Positions 20,017 to 28,701 of a stretch of 64,000 nt of DNA are shown in pieces (the first letter of the stretch is position 1; the number at the start of each line of letters is the position of its first letter). The stretch spans positions 1 through 64,000 of the forward strand of contig CAVXTC010000011.1 in NCBI GenBank assembly GCA_963764525.1, written 5' to 3'. The DNA is from DATDIC01 sp963764525 (GTDB lineage Bacteria > Pseudomonadota > Alphaproteobacteria > Acetobacterales > Acetobacteraceae). The notes under the pieces were generated by a model. That model did no database searches. It saw only the letters and a program-made list of their open reading frames with translations, and had not been told where the DNA came from. The position numbers were made by a program, and so were the translations under genes.

Positions 20017-20382
20017 ATGGACCAGCTAACCGACCTGATCGACCGCTACATTGCCGTGTGGAACGAAACGGATCCGGCTGCTCGCCGCGATCTGATCGCC
20101 CGCACCTGGACGCCGACCGCCCTGTATCGTGACCCGGTGCTGGAAGGCGACGGCCGGGACGGCATCGACGCGATGATTGGTACCGTGCAGGAACGCTTCG
20201 CCGGCCACCGCTTTCGGCGAACCGGAGATTTGGACTCGCACCACGATCACGTGCGGTTCCGCTGGGAACTTGCGCCCGAGGGCGGCACTCCGGTCGTGGA
20301 AGGCACCGATGTCGCGCAGATCGCCGGCGACCGTTTACAGGCAGTGATCGGGTTCTTCGACACCGTAGCGCAGCCGGCCTGA
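20017..20382 (+). CDS. NTF2-like/SnoaL-like protein
   Basis: A 121-residue cone-shaped fold protein (LIDRYIAVWNETDPAARRDLIARTWTPTALYRDPV, later VRFRWELAPEGGTPVVEGTDVAQI). Family members range from isomerases to ligand binders; nothing decides between them here. AGGAG is placed correctly before ATG 20017. Sits 72 bases after rfbD and just before the glycosyltransferase, perhaps a later insertion into the polysaccharide cluster. Confidence 0.85.
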   Translation: MDQLTDLIDRYIAVWNETDPAARRDLIARTWTPTALYRDPVLEGDGRDGIDAMIGTVQERFAGHRFRRTGDLDSHHDHVRFRWELAPEGGTPVVEGTDVAQIAGDRLQAVIGFFDTVAQPA

Positions 20383-20458
20383 ACGACACCGGGGGGCCTG
20401 CGGTGTGCAGCCCCCCGGGACTCGCCTGCCGGCCGCGCCCGGGCTATCGGCGTTGCGC

Positions 20459-21523
20459 ATGGCCCGCGTCGCGATCCTGCTTTCCACGTACAACGGTCAG
20501 CGTTTCCTGGCCGAACAGCTCGACAGCGTTGCCGCGCAGTCGTACCGCGATTGGGTGCTGTACTGGCGCGACGATGGTTCCACCGATGCCACGCGGCGGC
20601 TGACGCGGGTGTTTCTGGACCGGCTGGGCCCCGGACGGGCGGTGAGGCTGGACGACAACGGGCGGGTGGGCGCGACCGAGAGCTTCCTTCGGCTGCTCCG
20701 CGCAGCGGTGCGCGACGGACAGCAGATGGTCGCCTTCGCCGACCAGGACGACGTATGGTTGCCGGAGAAACTGGCGCGCGGCGCGGCCGCCCTGGACCCT
20801 TGCCGGAACGACAGGCCGGGCATCGGCACAAATCCACCTCTCCCGCTCGCCGGAGAGATCGGCCCGCACAGAGGGCCGGGTGAGGGCGCGCTGGGCGAGA
20901 CCCTCGACCGGCGCTGCGCGCCGACCTCTCCCGTAAGCCCGGGAGAGGCGTCTGGGGACGTGCCCGCCCTCTATTTCGCCCGTCAGCAGCTGGTCGATGC
21001 AGGGCTCCGCCCGATCGGCCTGCCGCCGCCGCTCCGCCGGCCGCCTGGTTTCCCGGCCGCGCTGACCCAGAACCTCGCCACCGGCTGCACCCTGATGCTC
21101 AACCGCGCCGCTGCCGAACTGGTCGCCGCCAGCACCGCGCCGGCCGCAGCCTGTCACGACTGGTGGTGTTATCTGGTGGTCGCCGGAGCCGGCGGCCGGC
21201 TGCTGAGCGACGCGACCCCGACGGTGCTGTATCGCCAGCATGCCGGAAACGTGGTGGGCGCGCCGGCGTCGTCGCTGAGCCGCGGGTTGGCCGCCGTGCG
21301 CCGCGGGCCGGACGCGTTCATGAACATCCTGCGCCAGAACGTGTTCGCGCTCGCCGACCAGCCGCATCTGCTGGCCCCGGCGGCGGCGGCTCAGGCCATG
21401 GCCATCGCCCGGGCGCTCCGGGGCGGCCCGCTCGATCGCTGGCGGGCGCTGCGCCTGCCCGGCCTGCGCCGCCAGACCTGGCAGGAGACGCTGGTGTTTC
21501 GGCTCTGGTTCCTGCTGGGCTGA
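20459..21523 (+). CDS. Family 2 glycosyltransferase with an internal repeat-derived insert
   Basis: GT-A glycosyltransferase, 354 residues, likely adding a sugar (possibly rhamnose) to a surface glycan. N-terminal VAILLSTYNGQRFLAEQLDS, nucleotide-binding DDGS at 38-41, and metal motif FADQDDVWLPEK around 93-104 are clear. Residues about 122-167 (NPPLPLAGEIGPHRGPGEG and onward) do not belong to the family and derive from an inserted palindromic repeat; the fold resumes at PALYFARQQLVDAGLRPIG. ATG 20459 is the start giving the canonical N-terminus. Downstream are the two ABC-2 exporter genes. Confidence 0.88.
   Translation: MARVAILLSTYNGQRFLAEQLDSVAAQSYRDWVLYWRDDGSTDATRRLTRVFLDRLGPGRAVRLDDNGRVGATESFLRLLRAAVRDGQQMVAFADQDDVWLPEKLARGAAALDPCRNDRPGIGTNPPLPLAGEIGPHRGPGEGALGETLDRRCAPTSPVSPGEASGDVPALYFARQQLVDAGLRPIGLPPPLRRPPGFPAALTQNLATGCTLMLNRAAAELVAASTAPAAACHDWWCYLVVAGAGGRLLSDATPTVLYRQHAGNVVGAPASSLSRGLAAVRRGPDAFMNILRQNVFALADQPHLLAPAAAAQAMAIARALRGGPLDRWRALRLPGLRRQTWQETLVFRLWFLLG
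20829..20958. repeat. Palindromic repeat inserted in frame in the glycosyltransferase
   Basis: A ~130-bp segment with internal inverted repeats (CCTCTCCCG near the start, CGGGAGAGG near the end) of the widespread kind that translates as PLPLAGE..GPGEG. Such elements normally lie between genes; here the insertion keeps the frame. Boundaries are approximate, set by where glycosyltransferase family sequence stops and resumes. Confidence 0.7.
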
Positions 21524-21603
21524 ACGCCGGCACCCGCTCCTGGCCGGGCTGCCCGGCGCAACCACCCCTTGGCCGGGCAAGGCCCAGCGCATATCCCGCT
21601 GCC

Positions 21604-22351
21604 ATGGATGCGATCCGCGTGGAGGGCCTGACCAAGCGCTACGGCGACGTGCTCGCCGTGGATGCGCTCGACTTCGCCGTCCCGGCCGGGGAGACGGTCG
21701 GGCTGCTCGGTGGCAATGGCGCCGGCAAGACCACCACGATCGGCATGCTGCTGGGCCTGCTGATCCCGAGCGCCGGGACCATCCACGTGCTCGGCCACGA
21801 CATGGCGCGCGAGCGTTTCGCCGCCCTGGCGCGGATGAATTTTTCCTCGCCCTATCTGGCGCTGCCGAACCGGCTGACGGTGGCGCAGAATCTGCGCGTC
21901 TATGGGCACCTGTACGGCATTCCCCGGCTGGAGCGAGCGGATCACGGAACTGGCGGACGAGCTCGAGCTGACCGACTTCCTGCACCGTGCCGCGGGCAAG
22001 TTGTCGGCCGGGCAGAAGACGCGGGTGGCGCTGGCCAAGGCGCTGATCAACCGCCCGGCGGTGCTGCTGCTGGACGAGCCGACCGCCAGCCTGGACCCCG
22101 ACACCGGCGACTGGGTGCGGACCTGGCTGGAGCGCTACCGGGCCGAGAGCGGCTGCACCATCCTGCTCGCCTCGCACAACATGGCGGAGGTCGAGCGGCT
22201 GTGCTCGCTGGTGCTGATGCTGAAATCCGGCCGCATCGTCGATCGCGGCAGCCCGAGCGAACTGCTCGACCGCTATCGGCGCGAGGACATGGAGGAGGTG
22301 TTCCTGGACATCGCCCGCAATCGCCGGAGCGCGTTGGAGGTCTCGGGTTGA
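21604..22351 (+). pseudogene. ABC-2 type exporter ATP-binding protein, frameshifted
   Basis: ATPase of a two-gene ABC exporter. Walker A GGNGAGKTTT lies near residue 38; after a frame change around 21930 (between IPRLER and ERITELADELEL) come the signature LSAGQKTRVALAKAL, Walker B LLLDEPTASLDP and the switch His in LASHNMAEVERL. The combined product is about 248 residues, the normal size. The stop TGA overlaps the downstream permease start. Placement after rfb genes and a glycosyltransferase suggests glycan or lipid-linked export, an inference. The single break is probably a sequence error. Confidence 0.85.
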
Positions 22352-23163
22352 ACACGGGTCGCGGCAGCTCCGCCCGTCGCATCTGGGGCATGATGTACCG
22401 CCATCTGGCGCTGTATCGCGGATCGTGGCCGCGGCTGCTGGAGCTGGCCTACTGGCCGGTGCTGCAAATGCTGATCTGGGGCTTCACCGCCAGCTTCATC
22501 GCCGCGCGCATGGGCACCAGCCGCGCGGCCCTCGCCGGCGCCGCGCTGCTCGGCGGCGTGCTGCTGTGGGAGGTGGCGCTGCGCAGCCAGATGGGCGTGG
22601 CGATCAGCTTCATGGAAGAGATGTGGTCGCGCAACCTCGGCCATATTTTCATCTCCCCGTTGCGCCCGTGGGAGCTGGTGGTGGCGCTGATCGGCATGTC
22701 GATCATCCGCATGCTCGCCGGCGTGCTTCCGGCGATTGCGGTGGCGTGGCTGCTGTATGCGTTCAACCTGTTTTCGCTCGGCCCGGTGGTGGTGCTGTTC
22801 TTCGCCAACCTGATGATCATGGGCTGGTGGGTGGCATTGGGCGTGGTCAGCCTGATCCTGCGCCACGGCGCCGGAGCCGAGGCGCTGGCCTGGTCGGTGC
22901 TGTTCGGGCTGACGCCGTTTGCCGCGGTGTTCTATCCGGTTTCGGTGCTGCCGGCGGCGATGCAGGCGGTGGCCTGGGTGATCCCGGCGTCGCACGTGTT
23001 TGAGGGGATGCGCGCGGCGCTGCTGACCGGCGCGGTGCGGTGGGACCAGTTGGCGGTGGCGTTCGTGCTGAACCTGGTGTGGACGGCGCTGGCCGGGCTG
23101 CTGTTCGCGCGGCAGTTCCGGCAGGCGAGGTTGCGGGGGGCGCTGCTGAGCGTCGGGGAGTAG
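22348..23163 (+). CDS. ABC-2 type transporter permease
   Basis: Membrane half of the exporter, 271 residues with about six hydrophobic helices (YWPVLQMLIWGFTASFI, LAGVLPAIAVAWLLYAF, VVVLFFANLMIMGWWVALG, FGLTPFAAVFYPVSVLP and others). The segment FYPVSVLPAAMQAVAWVIPASHVFEGMR is typical of ABC-2 permeases of the Nod/drug type. TTG 22348 is taken as the start because it overlaps the ATPase stop and keeps the basic N-terminal tail; ATG 22390 or 22393 are alternatives. Confidence 0.88.
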   Translation: MNTGRGSSARRIWGMMYRHLALYRGSWPRLLELAYWPVLQMLIWGFTASFIAARMGTSRAALAGAALLGGVLLWEVALRSQMGVAISFMEEMWSRNLGHIFISPLRPWELVVALIGMSIIRMLAGVLPAIAVAWLLYAFNLFSLGPVVVLFFANLMIMGWWVALGVVSLILRHGAGAEALAWSVLFGLTPFAAVFYPVSVLPAAMQAVAWVIPASHVFEGMRAALLTGAVRWDQLAVAFVLNLVWTALAGLLFARQFRQARLRGALLSVGE

Positions 23164-23259
23164 GGATGACGCGCCCGCGTGCATTGGCCGGGTGCTGGGC
23201 GGCGGTCTCCTATCCTGATCGCCAATGTCATCAACGCCAGCGTTTGGACGAAATCGACC

Positions 23260-23301
23260 CTAATGAGACGTGATTTCCGTCTCACCCACATGTCTCGTTA
23301 G
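23260..23301. repeat. Inverted repeat after the ABC exporter operon
   Basis: Arms CTAATGAGAC (23260-23269) and GTCTCGTTAG (23292-23301) match at 9 of 10 positions, with a second small dyad (GAGACG / CGTCTC) nested inside the left half. No T-run follows, so a simple terminator is less likely than a protein-binding or recombination site. Confidence 0.5.
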
Positions 23302-23810
23302 GTATACTCCAATGGTCATTCCCGGCTCAGTTCCCCGATGCTGCGACTTGGGCTGGTATCGCGATTACCGAGGTTGAAAGGTTCGAACGCCTGCGACATC
23401 CAAAACTCTTCACGAAGCCGAAGCGCACTTTGGGGGTGTCCACCGGCGTAAGCAGACGTTCGTTAACCGGATTCGCCGACGGCCGCCATTGTCAACCCAA
23501 AGCCGACTTGGGCATCAGCTGGTGTCTACTGCTGAAAGCAGTCGCGCGCAGGAGCTGCGGATGGATACCATCAGCTATCCGACTGGCGTTATCTCTAGAT
23601 GTCGCCTGTCCTGCAGCATCTCAAGCTTGTCCTCGGCCGCTTGCGGCAGCCTCACGATTGCCATCTCGGTATCGCCGCGGAGCGCCTGCTCGCGAACAGC
23701 CCGGCGGCGGATCCGGTTCACGGCCAGACCAGCGCGACAAGTCGCGTGTGTGCGTCAATGCCTGACATAGAACAGCAGCGTACTTCCTGATGGCAGGGGT
23801 CTTGTCACTC
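23302..23810. other. Gene-poor stretch between convergent operons
   Basis: No family was recognised. A minus-strand frame around 23590-23720 (REQALRGDTEMAIVRLPQ, then AAEDKLEMLQDRR) reads like protein but lacks a supported start and may be a remnant of a lost gene. Confidence 0.4.
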
Positions 23811-26141
23811 CTATTTGGTAGGTAAGTATTTTACCTGAACCTGCTCTATTATGCCGTTGAACTTGAATGGCGCCCTGTCGTAATAGTCGAGTGAGACTGG
23901 CGATCCGAGCGCAATACCGATGTCAAGGCAGTCATTGGCGGTAAACAAGAGCGGCGCGCTGACAGGCACGACGCCCTCGGCAACCGTCCGGCCGCCTACC
24001 TTCAGGGTTACTTGCAGAGGTCCGCCCGGCCTCGGCACCGCATAGCGCGTCTCGACTTCAATCTTCACTTTGCCGGTTGGCAATTTCTCCGTGGCTCGGA
24101 TCTTTGTGCGCTGAATGATAAACAGGTTATATTCGAAGCAAAGAATACCGTTTTCGACGAAGCAGGTAAGGCCTCCCGAATTCGCCCCCAGCTTATACAG
24201 CACCCCATTGGCGTCGGCGGGGATCACCGCGTCGATGGTAACGACGTTGGGCCTGTTGCCCAGTGCCGGGGCGCAGAACTCTGGTATGCGGACCATATCA
24301 CCGGACAAGATCCATTCAGTGTACGGCAGAGTGATGCGCAACTCGGGGTGAAGCACCGGGATCCAAAGACCGCCACCAATTGGAAGCGCTTTGTTCTTCG
24401 CCGCCTCGATCAGGAAGATTTCCTTCATCTGGGCCAGCTTGTCCGGCATCCTGGAGGCAAGGTCGTTGGCTTGGCTCCAGTCCTCCTCCAGGTTGTAAAG
24501 CTCCCAAACGTCCTTGTCCGGCGTCCATTCCCGGATACCAGGCGGGAGTCCGGGGACCCACGGCAGTCGCGGCCCGATGGTGCACGCCATCCAGCCGTCG
24601 TGATAGACGGCGCGGCTGCCCATAACTTCGAAATATTGAGTGAGCAATTGGCCCTTGGCATTCGAATCGTCGAAAGAATATGCTAAACTCACGCCATCAA
24701 TGGCATCCTGCTCGACGCCGTTTACCGTGCGGGGCGGGGTAATGCCGATGATCTCGTAGAGTGTAGGAACGACATCATTGACGTGGTGCAACTGCGGCCG
24801 TGGCGTAGCATCGGGCTTGATCCTTGCCGGCCACCGAACCGCCATAGGGTTGCGCGTGCCGCCGAAATGCGACGCCAGGAGCTTCGTTCCCTTGTAGGGG
24901 GTGCTGCCGGCCCAGGCCCATCCCGCATGATACATCGGGTCGGTCTTGGGCGAGCCGAGCTCACCAAGCCCGCCGAGTTCCTCGAGCGCTGAAATATGCT
25001 GCTGGATGGTGCTGGGTATGCCATTTTGCGCCAGCAACTCGCTGATGGTGCCGCCCTGCCCCTCCGCCGAGGAACCGTTGTCCCCCCAGATGTAGAGGAT
25101 CAACGTGTTGTCGCCATAGCCGAGCCGGTCAATCTCCTCGACGACGCGGCCGACCTGAACATCCGTATGCTCGGCAAAACCCGCCGCGACTTCCATCAGG
25201 CGTCGCTGAAACGGCTTCTCCTCCTCCGGAATGCTGTCCCAGGACGGCATTGTCTCGTGCCGGTCGGTGAGCTCTGCGTCGGGCGGAATCCAGCCCTTCT
25301 CCTTGGCGCGTGCGAAGACGCGTTCGCGATAGGCATCCCATCCATCATCAAATTTGCCCTTGTATTTATCCGCCCACTCCTTCGTGACGTGATGCGGCCC
25401 GTGGATCGCACCGCTCGCCCAATACATGAAAAACGGCTTGTCCGGCTGGTATGCTCTGTGCCTGTGCAGCCAGCTGATCGCATCATCCGCCAAGTCTTCG
25501 CTGAGATGATAGCCTTCCTCGATGGTTTTCGGAGGCGGAACATACGTCGTGTTGCGCACCAGGTTCGGCTCGTATTGCGAGGCCTCGCCGCCGAGGAAGC
25601 CGTAGAAATACTCGAAGCCAAGGTTTGTCGGCCAGTTCTCGAACGGTCCGGTCGGTGCGGTCTCGTCGGCCGGCGTGTTGTGCCATTTGCCCCAGGCGCC
25701 GGTGGCGTAGCCGTAATCCTTCAGCACCTCGGCCACCAGCACACTGCTCCGAGGAATTAGGCCGGAATAACCGTCCCAGTCATTCGCGAGTTCGGCGATC
25801 TGCCCGTTTCCGACCCGATGATGATTGCGGCCGGTCAGCAGCGATGCCCGGGTCGGCGAACACATCGCCGTCGTGTGGAAACGGTTGTACGCAATACCTT
25901 CCGTGACGATGCGGTCCATCGTCGGGGTTTGCACCTCGCCGCCAAACGTGGCCGGAAGGGCCGGCCCTGCATCGTCGATCAGCACGATCAGAATGTTCGG
26001 GGCGTCAGTAGGAAGTCGGCGCGGCTGCACCCGTTTCCTGTAAACCGACTCCTGCATCGTGCGCCCGGCAATGCTGGCCGAAGGCGTCGGCGGGAACGGG
26101 AGAAACTCCTGCTTTTCCACTTTGTCGTTCGGATCCGACAT
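23811..26141 (-). CDS. Arylsulfatase (type I, formylglycine-dependent), no signal peptide
   Basis: Sulfate-ester hydrolase of 776 residues, about the length of the large bacterial arylsulfatases. Formylglycine site CSPTRASLLTGR with Cys94; metal ligands in LIVLIDDAG (Asp56, Asp57) and YIWGDNGSS; catalytic segments GKWHNTP, and SGAIHGPHH. A C-terminal beta domain (from about 640) follows. No Sec or Tat signal is visible, so the enzyme as encoded is cytoplasmic or exported otherwise. It ends a minus-strand cluster with DUF202 and other membrane or exported proteins. A formylglycine-generating enzyme is not in this window. Confidence 0.93.
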   Translation of the reverse strand: MSDPNDKVEKQEFLPFPPTPSASIAGRTMQESVYRKRVQPRRLPTDAPNILIVLIDDAGPALPATFGGEVQTPTMDRIVTEGIAYNRFHTTAMCSPTRASLLTGRNHHRVGNGQIAELANDWDGYSGLIPRSSVLVAEVLKDYGYATGAWGKWHNTPADETAPTGPFENWPTNLGFEYFYGFLGGEASQYEPNLVRNTTYVPPPKTIEEGYHLSEDLADDAISWLHRHRAYQPDKPFFMYWASGAIHGPHHVTKEWADKYKGKFDDGWDAYRERVFARAKEKGWIPPDAELTDRHETMPSWDSIPEEEKPFQRRLMEVAAGFAEHTDVQVGRVVEEIDRLGYGDNTLILYIWGDNGSSAEGQGGTISELLAQNGIPSTIQQHISALEELGGLGELGSPKTDPMYHAGWAWAGSTPYKGTKLLASHFGGTRNPMAVRWPARIKPDATPRPQLHHVNDVVPTLYEIIGITPPRTVNGVEQDAIDGVSLAYSFDDSNAKGQLLTQYFEVMGSRAVYHDGWMACTIGPRLPWVPGLPPGIREWTPDKDVWELYNLEEDWSQANDLASRMPDKLAQMKEIFLIEAAKNKALPIGGGLWIPVLHPELRITLPYTEWILSGDMVRIPEFCAPALGNRPNVVTIDAVIPADANGVLYKLGANSGGLTCFVENGILCFEYNLFIIQRTKIRATEKLPTGKVKIEVETRYAVPRPGGPLQVTLKVGGRTVAEGVVPVSAPLLFTANDCLDIGIALGSPVSLDYYDRAPFKFNGIIEQVQVKYLPTK

Positions 26142-26158
26142 TGATCTTCTCCTGAGAT

Positions 26159-26602
26159 CTAAGGCACGCGCAACAGCACGGCGACGAAGGCGAGAATCCC
26201 GAGCAGGGTGAGCCCAATTGCGATCACCAAGCCCGGTGTCTGCATCGGGCCTTCACGCAAGCCGGCGCTCGGCCGGTACTGCGGGTTCCACAAGAAGTTA
26301 CAGATCCACAGATATTGCGCGGTCGAGATCAACAGTCCCACAACGCCGGCCCCAATCAGGATAAGGCCCACAATCCGGGGCATTTCTGGGCGCAATGCCG
26401 ACGCTACGCCTGGCATGGCGGCGAGGCGATTTAAAACCTCGACAATACTGAACCCGAAGCCGATCAAGGCGATCGAGGTACGCACCCATGCCATCAAGGT
26501 ACGCTCAAGGGCCAGGCGTGTGCGCAGCCAAGCGAAGTTGTCGGCAGTCGTCCGGACTGTGGAACGGCCCGCGCCGGTTTCGGCGAATCGATCGGTTGTC
26601 AT
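26159..26602 (-). CDS. DUF202 (YidH-like) membrane protein
   Basis: A 147-residue inner-membrane protein with three hydrophobic helices: VRTSIALIGFGFSIVEVL, IVGLILIGAGVVGLLIS and GLVIAIGLTLLGILAFVAVLL. The stretch NFAWLRTRLALERTLMAWVRTS is the DUF202 signature. Its start overlaps the stop of the next upstream gene, and the arylsulfatase starts 17 bases downstream. Function unknown; DUF202 proteins recur beside sulfatases of this kind. Confidence 0.9.
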   Translation of the reverse strand: MTTDRFAETGAGRSTVRTTADNFAWLRTRLALERTLMAWVRTSIALIGFGFSIVEVLNRLAAMPGVASALRPEMPRIVGLILIGAGVVGLLISTAQYLWICNFLWNPQYRPSAGLREGPMQTPGLVIAIGLTLLGILAFVAVLLRVP

Positions 26603-27106
26603 ACCCGCGGCTCTGCCACTTTATCGCGGTGCCAGCGGCGCGCTAGGCGCGCCACGGGTCCCCGGACGATCAGGTAGGGGATGAACGCCAGAAGGGCCGC
26701 AATTATGAGCGCCTCGGTGGGATAAAAGGCGTTGAACTCGATGATCTGGTATATCGCGTCCAGCGCGATCGCGACCAGGAAGATCTTTCCTGATTGTCGC
26801 GACTCCTTCCTGTAGGCTCGCCGAACGTTGTGCGCGGTCAAACATTACCGTCCCGAAGTAGGGCTGGCGTCCGGTGCGCGCGTCCCTTATGCCGTCGCGG
26901 ATGGCGAGTATCGTCGAAATCGCCGGCTGCAGGAGGAAGCGCAGCGCCAAGCTCTGGTTCGGGCGCGCGAGTATGTTTTGCCAGGCTCGCTGGAAGTTAG
27001 TCGGTCGCACGCCGTGTATGATGACCTCGGCCGCGATCATGACGAGCGCGAGGTAGAAAATCATCCGCGGCGACCCGAATCGCTGCCATTTCATGTGAAG
27101 TGCCAT
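26599..27106 (-). pseudogene. Small membrane protein of the sulfatase cluster, frameshifted
   Basis: From ATG 27104-27106 (MALHMKWQRFGSPRM) one frame encodes a helix FYLALVMIAAEVIIHGV and reaches RTGRQPYFGT; near 26840 the frame changes and continues RKESRQSGKIFLVAIALDAIYQII and a last helix ALIIAALLAFIPYLIV, ending at 26599 in an ATGA overlap with DUF202. Three helices and about 168 residues in total. The tight overlap implies the C-terminal part is genuine. Family not named; it often travels with DUF202/arylsulfatase in related organisms, as I recall. Confidence 0.65.
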
Positions 27107-27217
27107 GAGTTTCCAGCGTAACGCAGGACGCCGTGGATCGCTATCGCCGTGTCGGACGGCTGTAGCGCCGCACGCCGACAACCAGTAGACCAATACAGGC
27201 AAGAACCGCCGCTCCTA

Positions 27218-27712
27218 TCAGCCACAGTAATCCCAATAACCTTGGTTGTGCGCGGGGCTGGACCAGAGCCAACACAACTGCGGCGCCGGCGGCGGAGGCG
27301 GGGTCGTGGCCGCTATAACCGTGCCAAGCGTGACGCCGGCGACGACAGCTCCGTAGTAAGGCGCAGCAACCCACGGCCTGACGACTGCGCCGGCATAGAC
27401 AGGCCTGGTGCCGTAAACAGCACCGCCCGCGTACGGTGCCCGGTATGCAGTCCCACCATGGGGACCGGTCGCAGCGGCTCCACCATAGGGACCGCGATAC
27501 GCCGTTGCGCCATTCGGGCCGTATGCCGCACCGGCACCCCGTGGACCGCGATACGCCGTGGCGCCGTTCGGGCCTTGCGCATAGCCGGCTCCCCTCGGAC
27601 CCATCGCAGCGGTGCCGCCATGCGGTCCGGTCACCGATCCCCATCCGAACGCGTGCAAGGGAATCGACAAGCCCACTGTCGCGGCAAGGCAGAGCCGAGT
27701 TAAACCGTTCAT
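27218..27712 (-). CDS. Secreted glycine-rich repeat protein
   Basis: 164 residues: signal peptide (LCLAATVGLSIPLHAFG), then degenerate GP-x-G repeats of 8-17 residues (GPHGGTAAMGPRGAG, GPNGATAYRGPRGAG, GPNGATAYRGPYGG, GPHGGTAYRAPYAGG), a hydrophobic stretch YYGAVVAGVTLGTVIAA and a Cys/Trp-rich end NQGYWDYCG. Probably periplasmic or surface structural. The ATG overlaps the stop of the DUF2092 gene upstream. Low sequence complexity makes homology calls unsafe; I do not name a function. Confidence 0.75.
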   Translation of the reverse strand: MNGLTRLCLAATVGLSIPLHAFGWGSVTGPHGGTAAMGPRGAGYAQGPNGATAYRGPRGAGAAYGPNGATAYRGPYGGAAATGPHGGTAYRAPYAGGAVYGTRPVYAGAVVRPWVAAPYYGAVVAGVTLGTVIAATTPPPPPAPQLCWLWSSPAHNQGYWDYCG

Positions 27713-28506
27713 GGCGATCCTCCCGTGCGCAGTTCGCCAGTGACCGCGCCGAAATCCACCTGCTTCGCACCCTCCGGCGGCGTGAAGGCAAAGTCCGCTT
27801 CGGCCGGATGAACACCGAAATTCCAGTCGGACATCTCGGCAACGAAATTCGGGCTGCCGGGCAGCGCATGATCGACCACGATCAGTCGTCGCGGCACCAC
27901 AGGGTTATTCTTCTGCAACCAGAGCTCCAGCTCGAGGCCGGGCGGCTGCGAAAAGACCAGATGGAGGCACGGAACGCCATCGATCATCACGGTGTTGACC
28001 ACTCGGCCAGACGTTACGCCTGTCAGGAAAGCCTTGTCGGGAGCATTGGTCAGGAAATCCGCCAACGGAAAATCGAGGCCGAAGCGGCCCATCACGACGT
28101 ACATCATCTGCTGAATCGTATCGGGCACCGGCAGGCTGGCATACATTTTGCCGTTGTCCAGGGACAGCACGACAGTCTTGCCGTCATAAATCAGCTTTCT
28201 CGGCCCATCATCGCCGGTACCGTCAACCAGCAGCCGGTCCGGCCGGCGAACAGTAACCGTGAATTCATGCTCGATATGCAGCAACACGCCGTCCTGGTTC
28301 GAATAGACCCGGATCGTCCGCGCCCGGAACGAGAAGTCCTTCGCGAGCAGCGCCGTGGCCATTTGCGCCAGAGCTGATCGCGCGTCCTGGGTGATCGCGG
28401 GCTTTGGCGGTGCAGCGGCGATGGCCGGCGAGCCACCGGGTGGTGCCAGGCCCACGACGATGCCGGCGCACAGCCCTGCGAGAAGCGCCGCGATCCTGCT
28501 TTTCAT
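27709..28506 (-). CDS. DUF2092 periplasmic protein
   Basis: A 265-residue exported protein with a signal peptide (IAALLAGLCAGIVVGLAPP) followed by the DUF2092 core: QMATALLAKDFSFRART, RRPDRLLVDGTGDDGPRKLIYDGKTVVL, and VNTVMIDGVPCLHLVF. The fold resembles LolA/LolB-type lipoprotein carriers, so binding of a lipid or hydrophobic ligand is possible. First gene of the minus-strand sulfatase cluster; its stop overlaps the glycine-rich protein start. Confidence 0.85.
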   Translation of the reverse strand: MKSRIAALLAGLCAGIVVGLAPPGGSPAIAAAPPKPAITQDARSALAQMATALLAKDFSFRARTIRVYSNQDGVLLHIEHEFTVTVRRPDRLLVDGTGDDGPRKLIYDGKTVVLSLDNGKMYASLPVPDTIQQMMYVVMGRFGLDFPLADFLTNAPDKAFLTGVTSGRVVNTVMIDGVPCLHLVFSQPPGLELELWLQKNNPVVPRRLIVVDHALPGSPNFVAEMSDWNFGVHPAEADFAFTPPEGAKQVDFGAVTGELRTGGSP

Positions 28507-28701
28507 GATCCCTCCCCGGTATTTTGTGCAAGCTGTAGCTCACTCTGGCGGGAATTGCCTATCACAACAGCGCTCTACGCACAGGCGCAGGCGGACGGCC
28601 GATATGCTCCATGTCATTCATTCCGGTCACGCCCAGGCCGGCGCCTTCCTTGGTACAGTGCGGTCGACGCACAGAGAATAGCGGCAGACAGCCCCCGTGG
28701 T

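Noticed and set aside
20829..20958. Separate small gene inside the glycosyltransferase
   Set aside because: Glycosyltransferase sequence continues in the same frame on both sides; the segment matches a palindromic repeat type.
27141..27230. Transmembrane tail LLWLIGAAVLACIGLLVVGV as the true C-terminus of the glycine-rich protein
   Set aside because: It lies in another frame past a natural-looking end (YWDYCG); kept as chance, though a frame error cannot be excluded.
27436..28377. 313-codon plus-strand frame opposite the glycine-rich and DUF2092 genes
   Set aside because: Both minus-strand genes have signal peptides and proper starts; this frame is a shadow.
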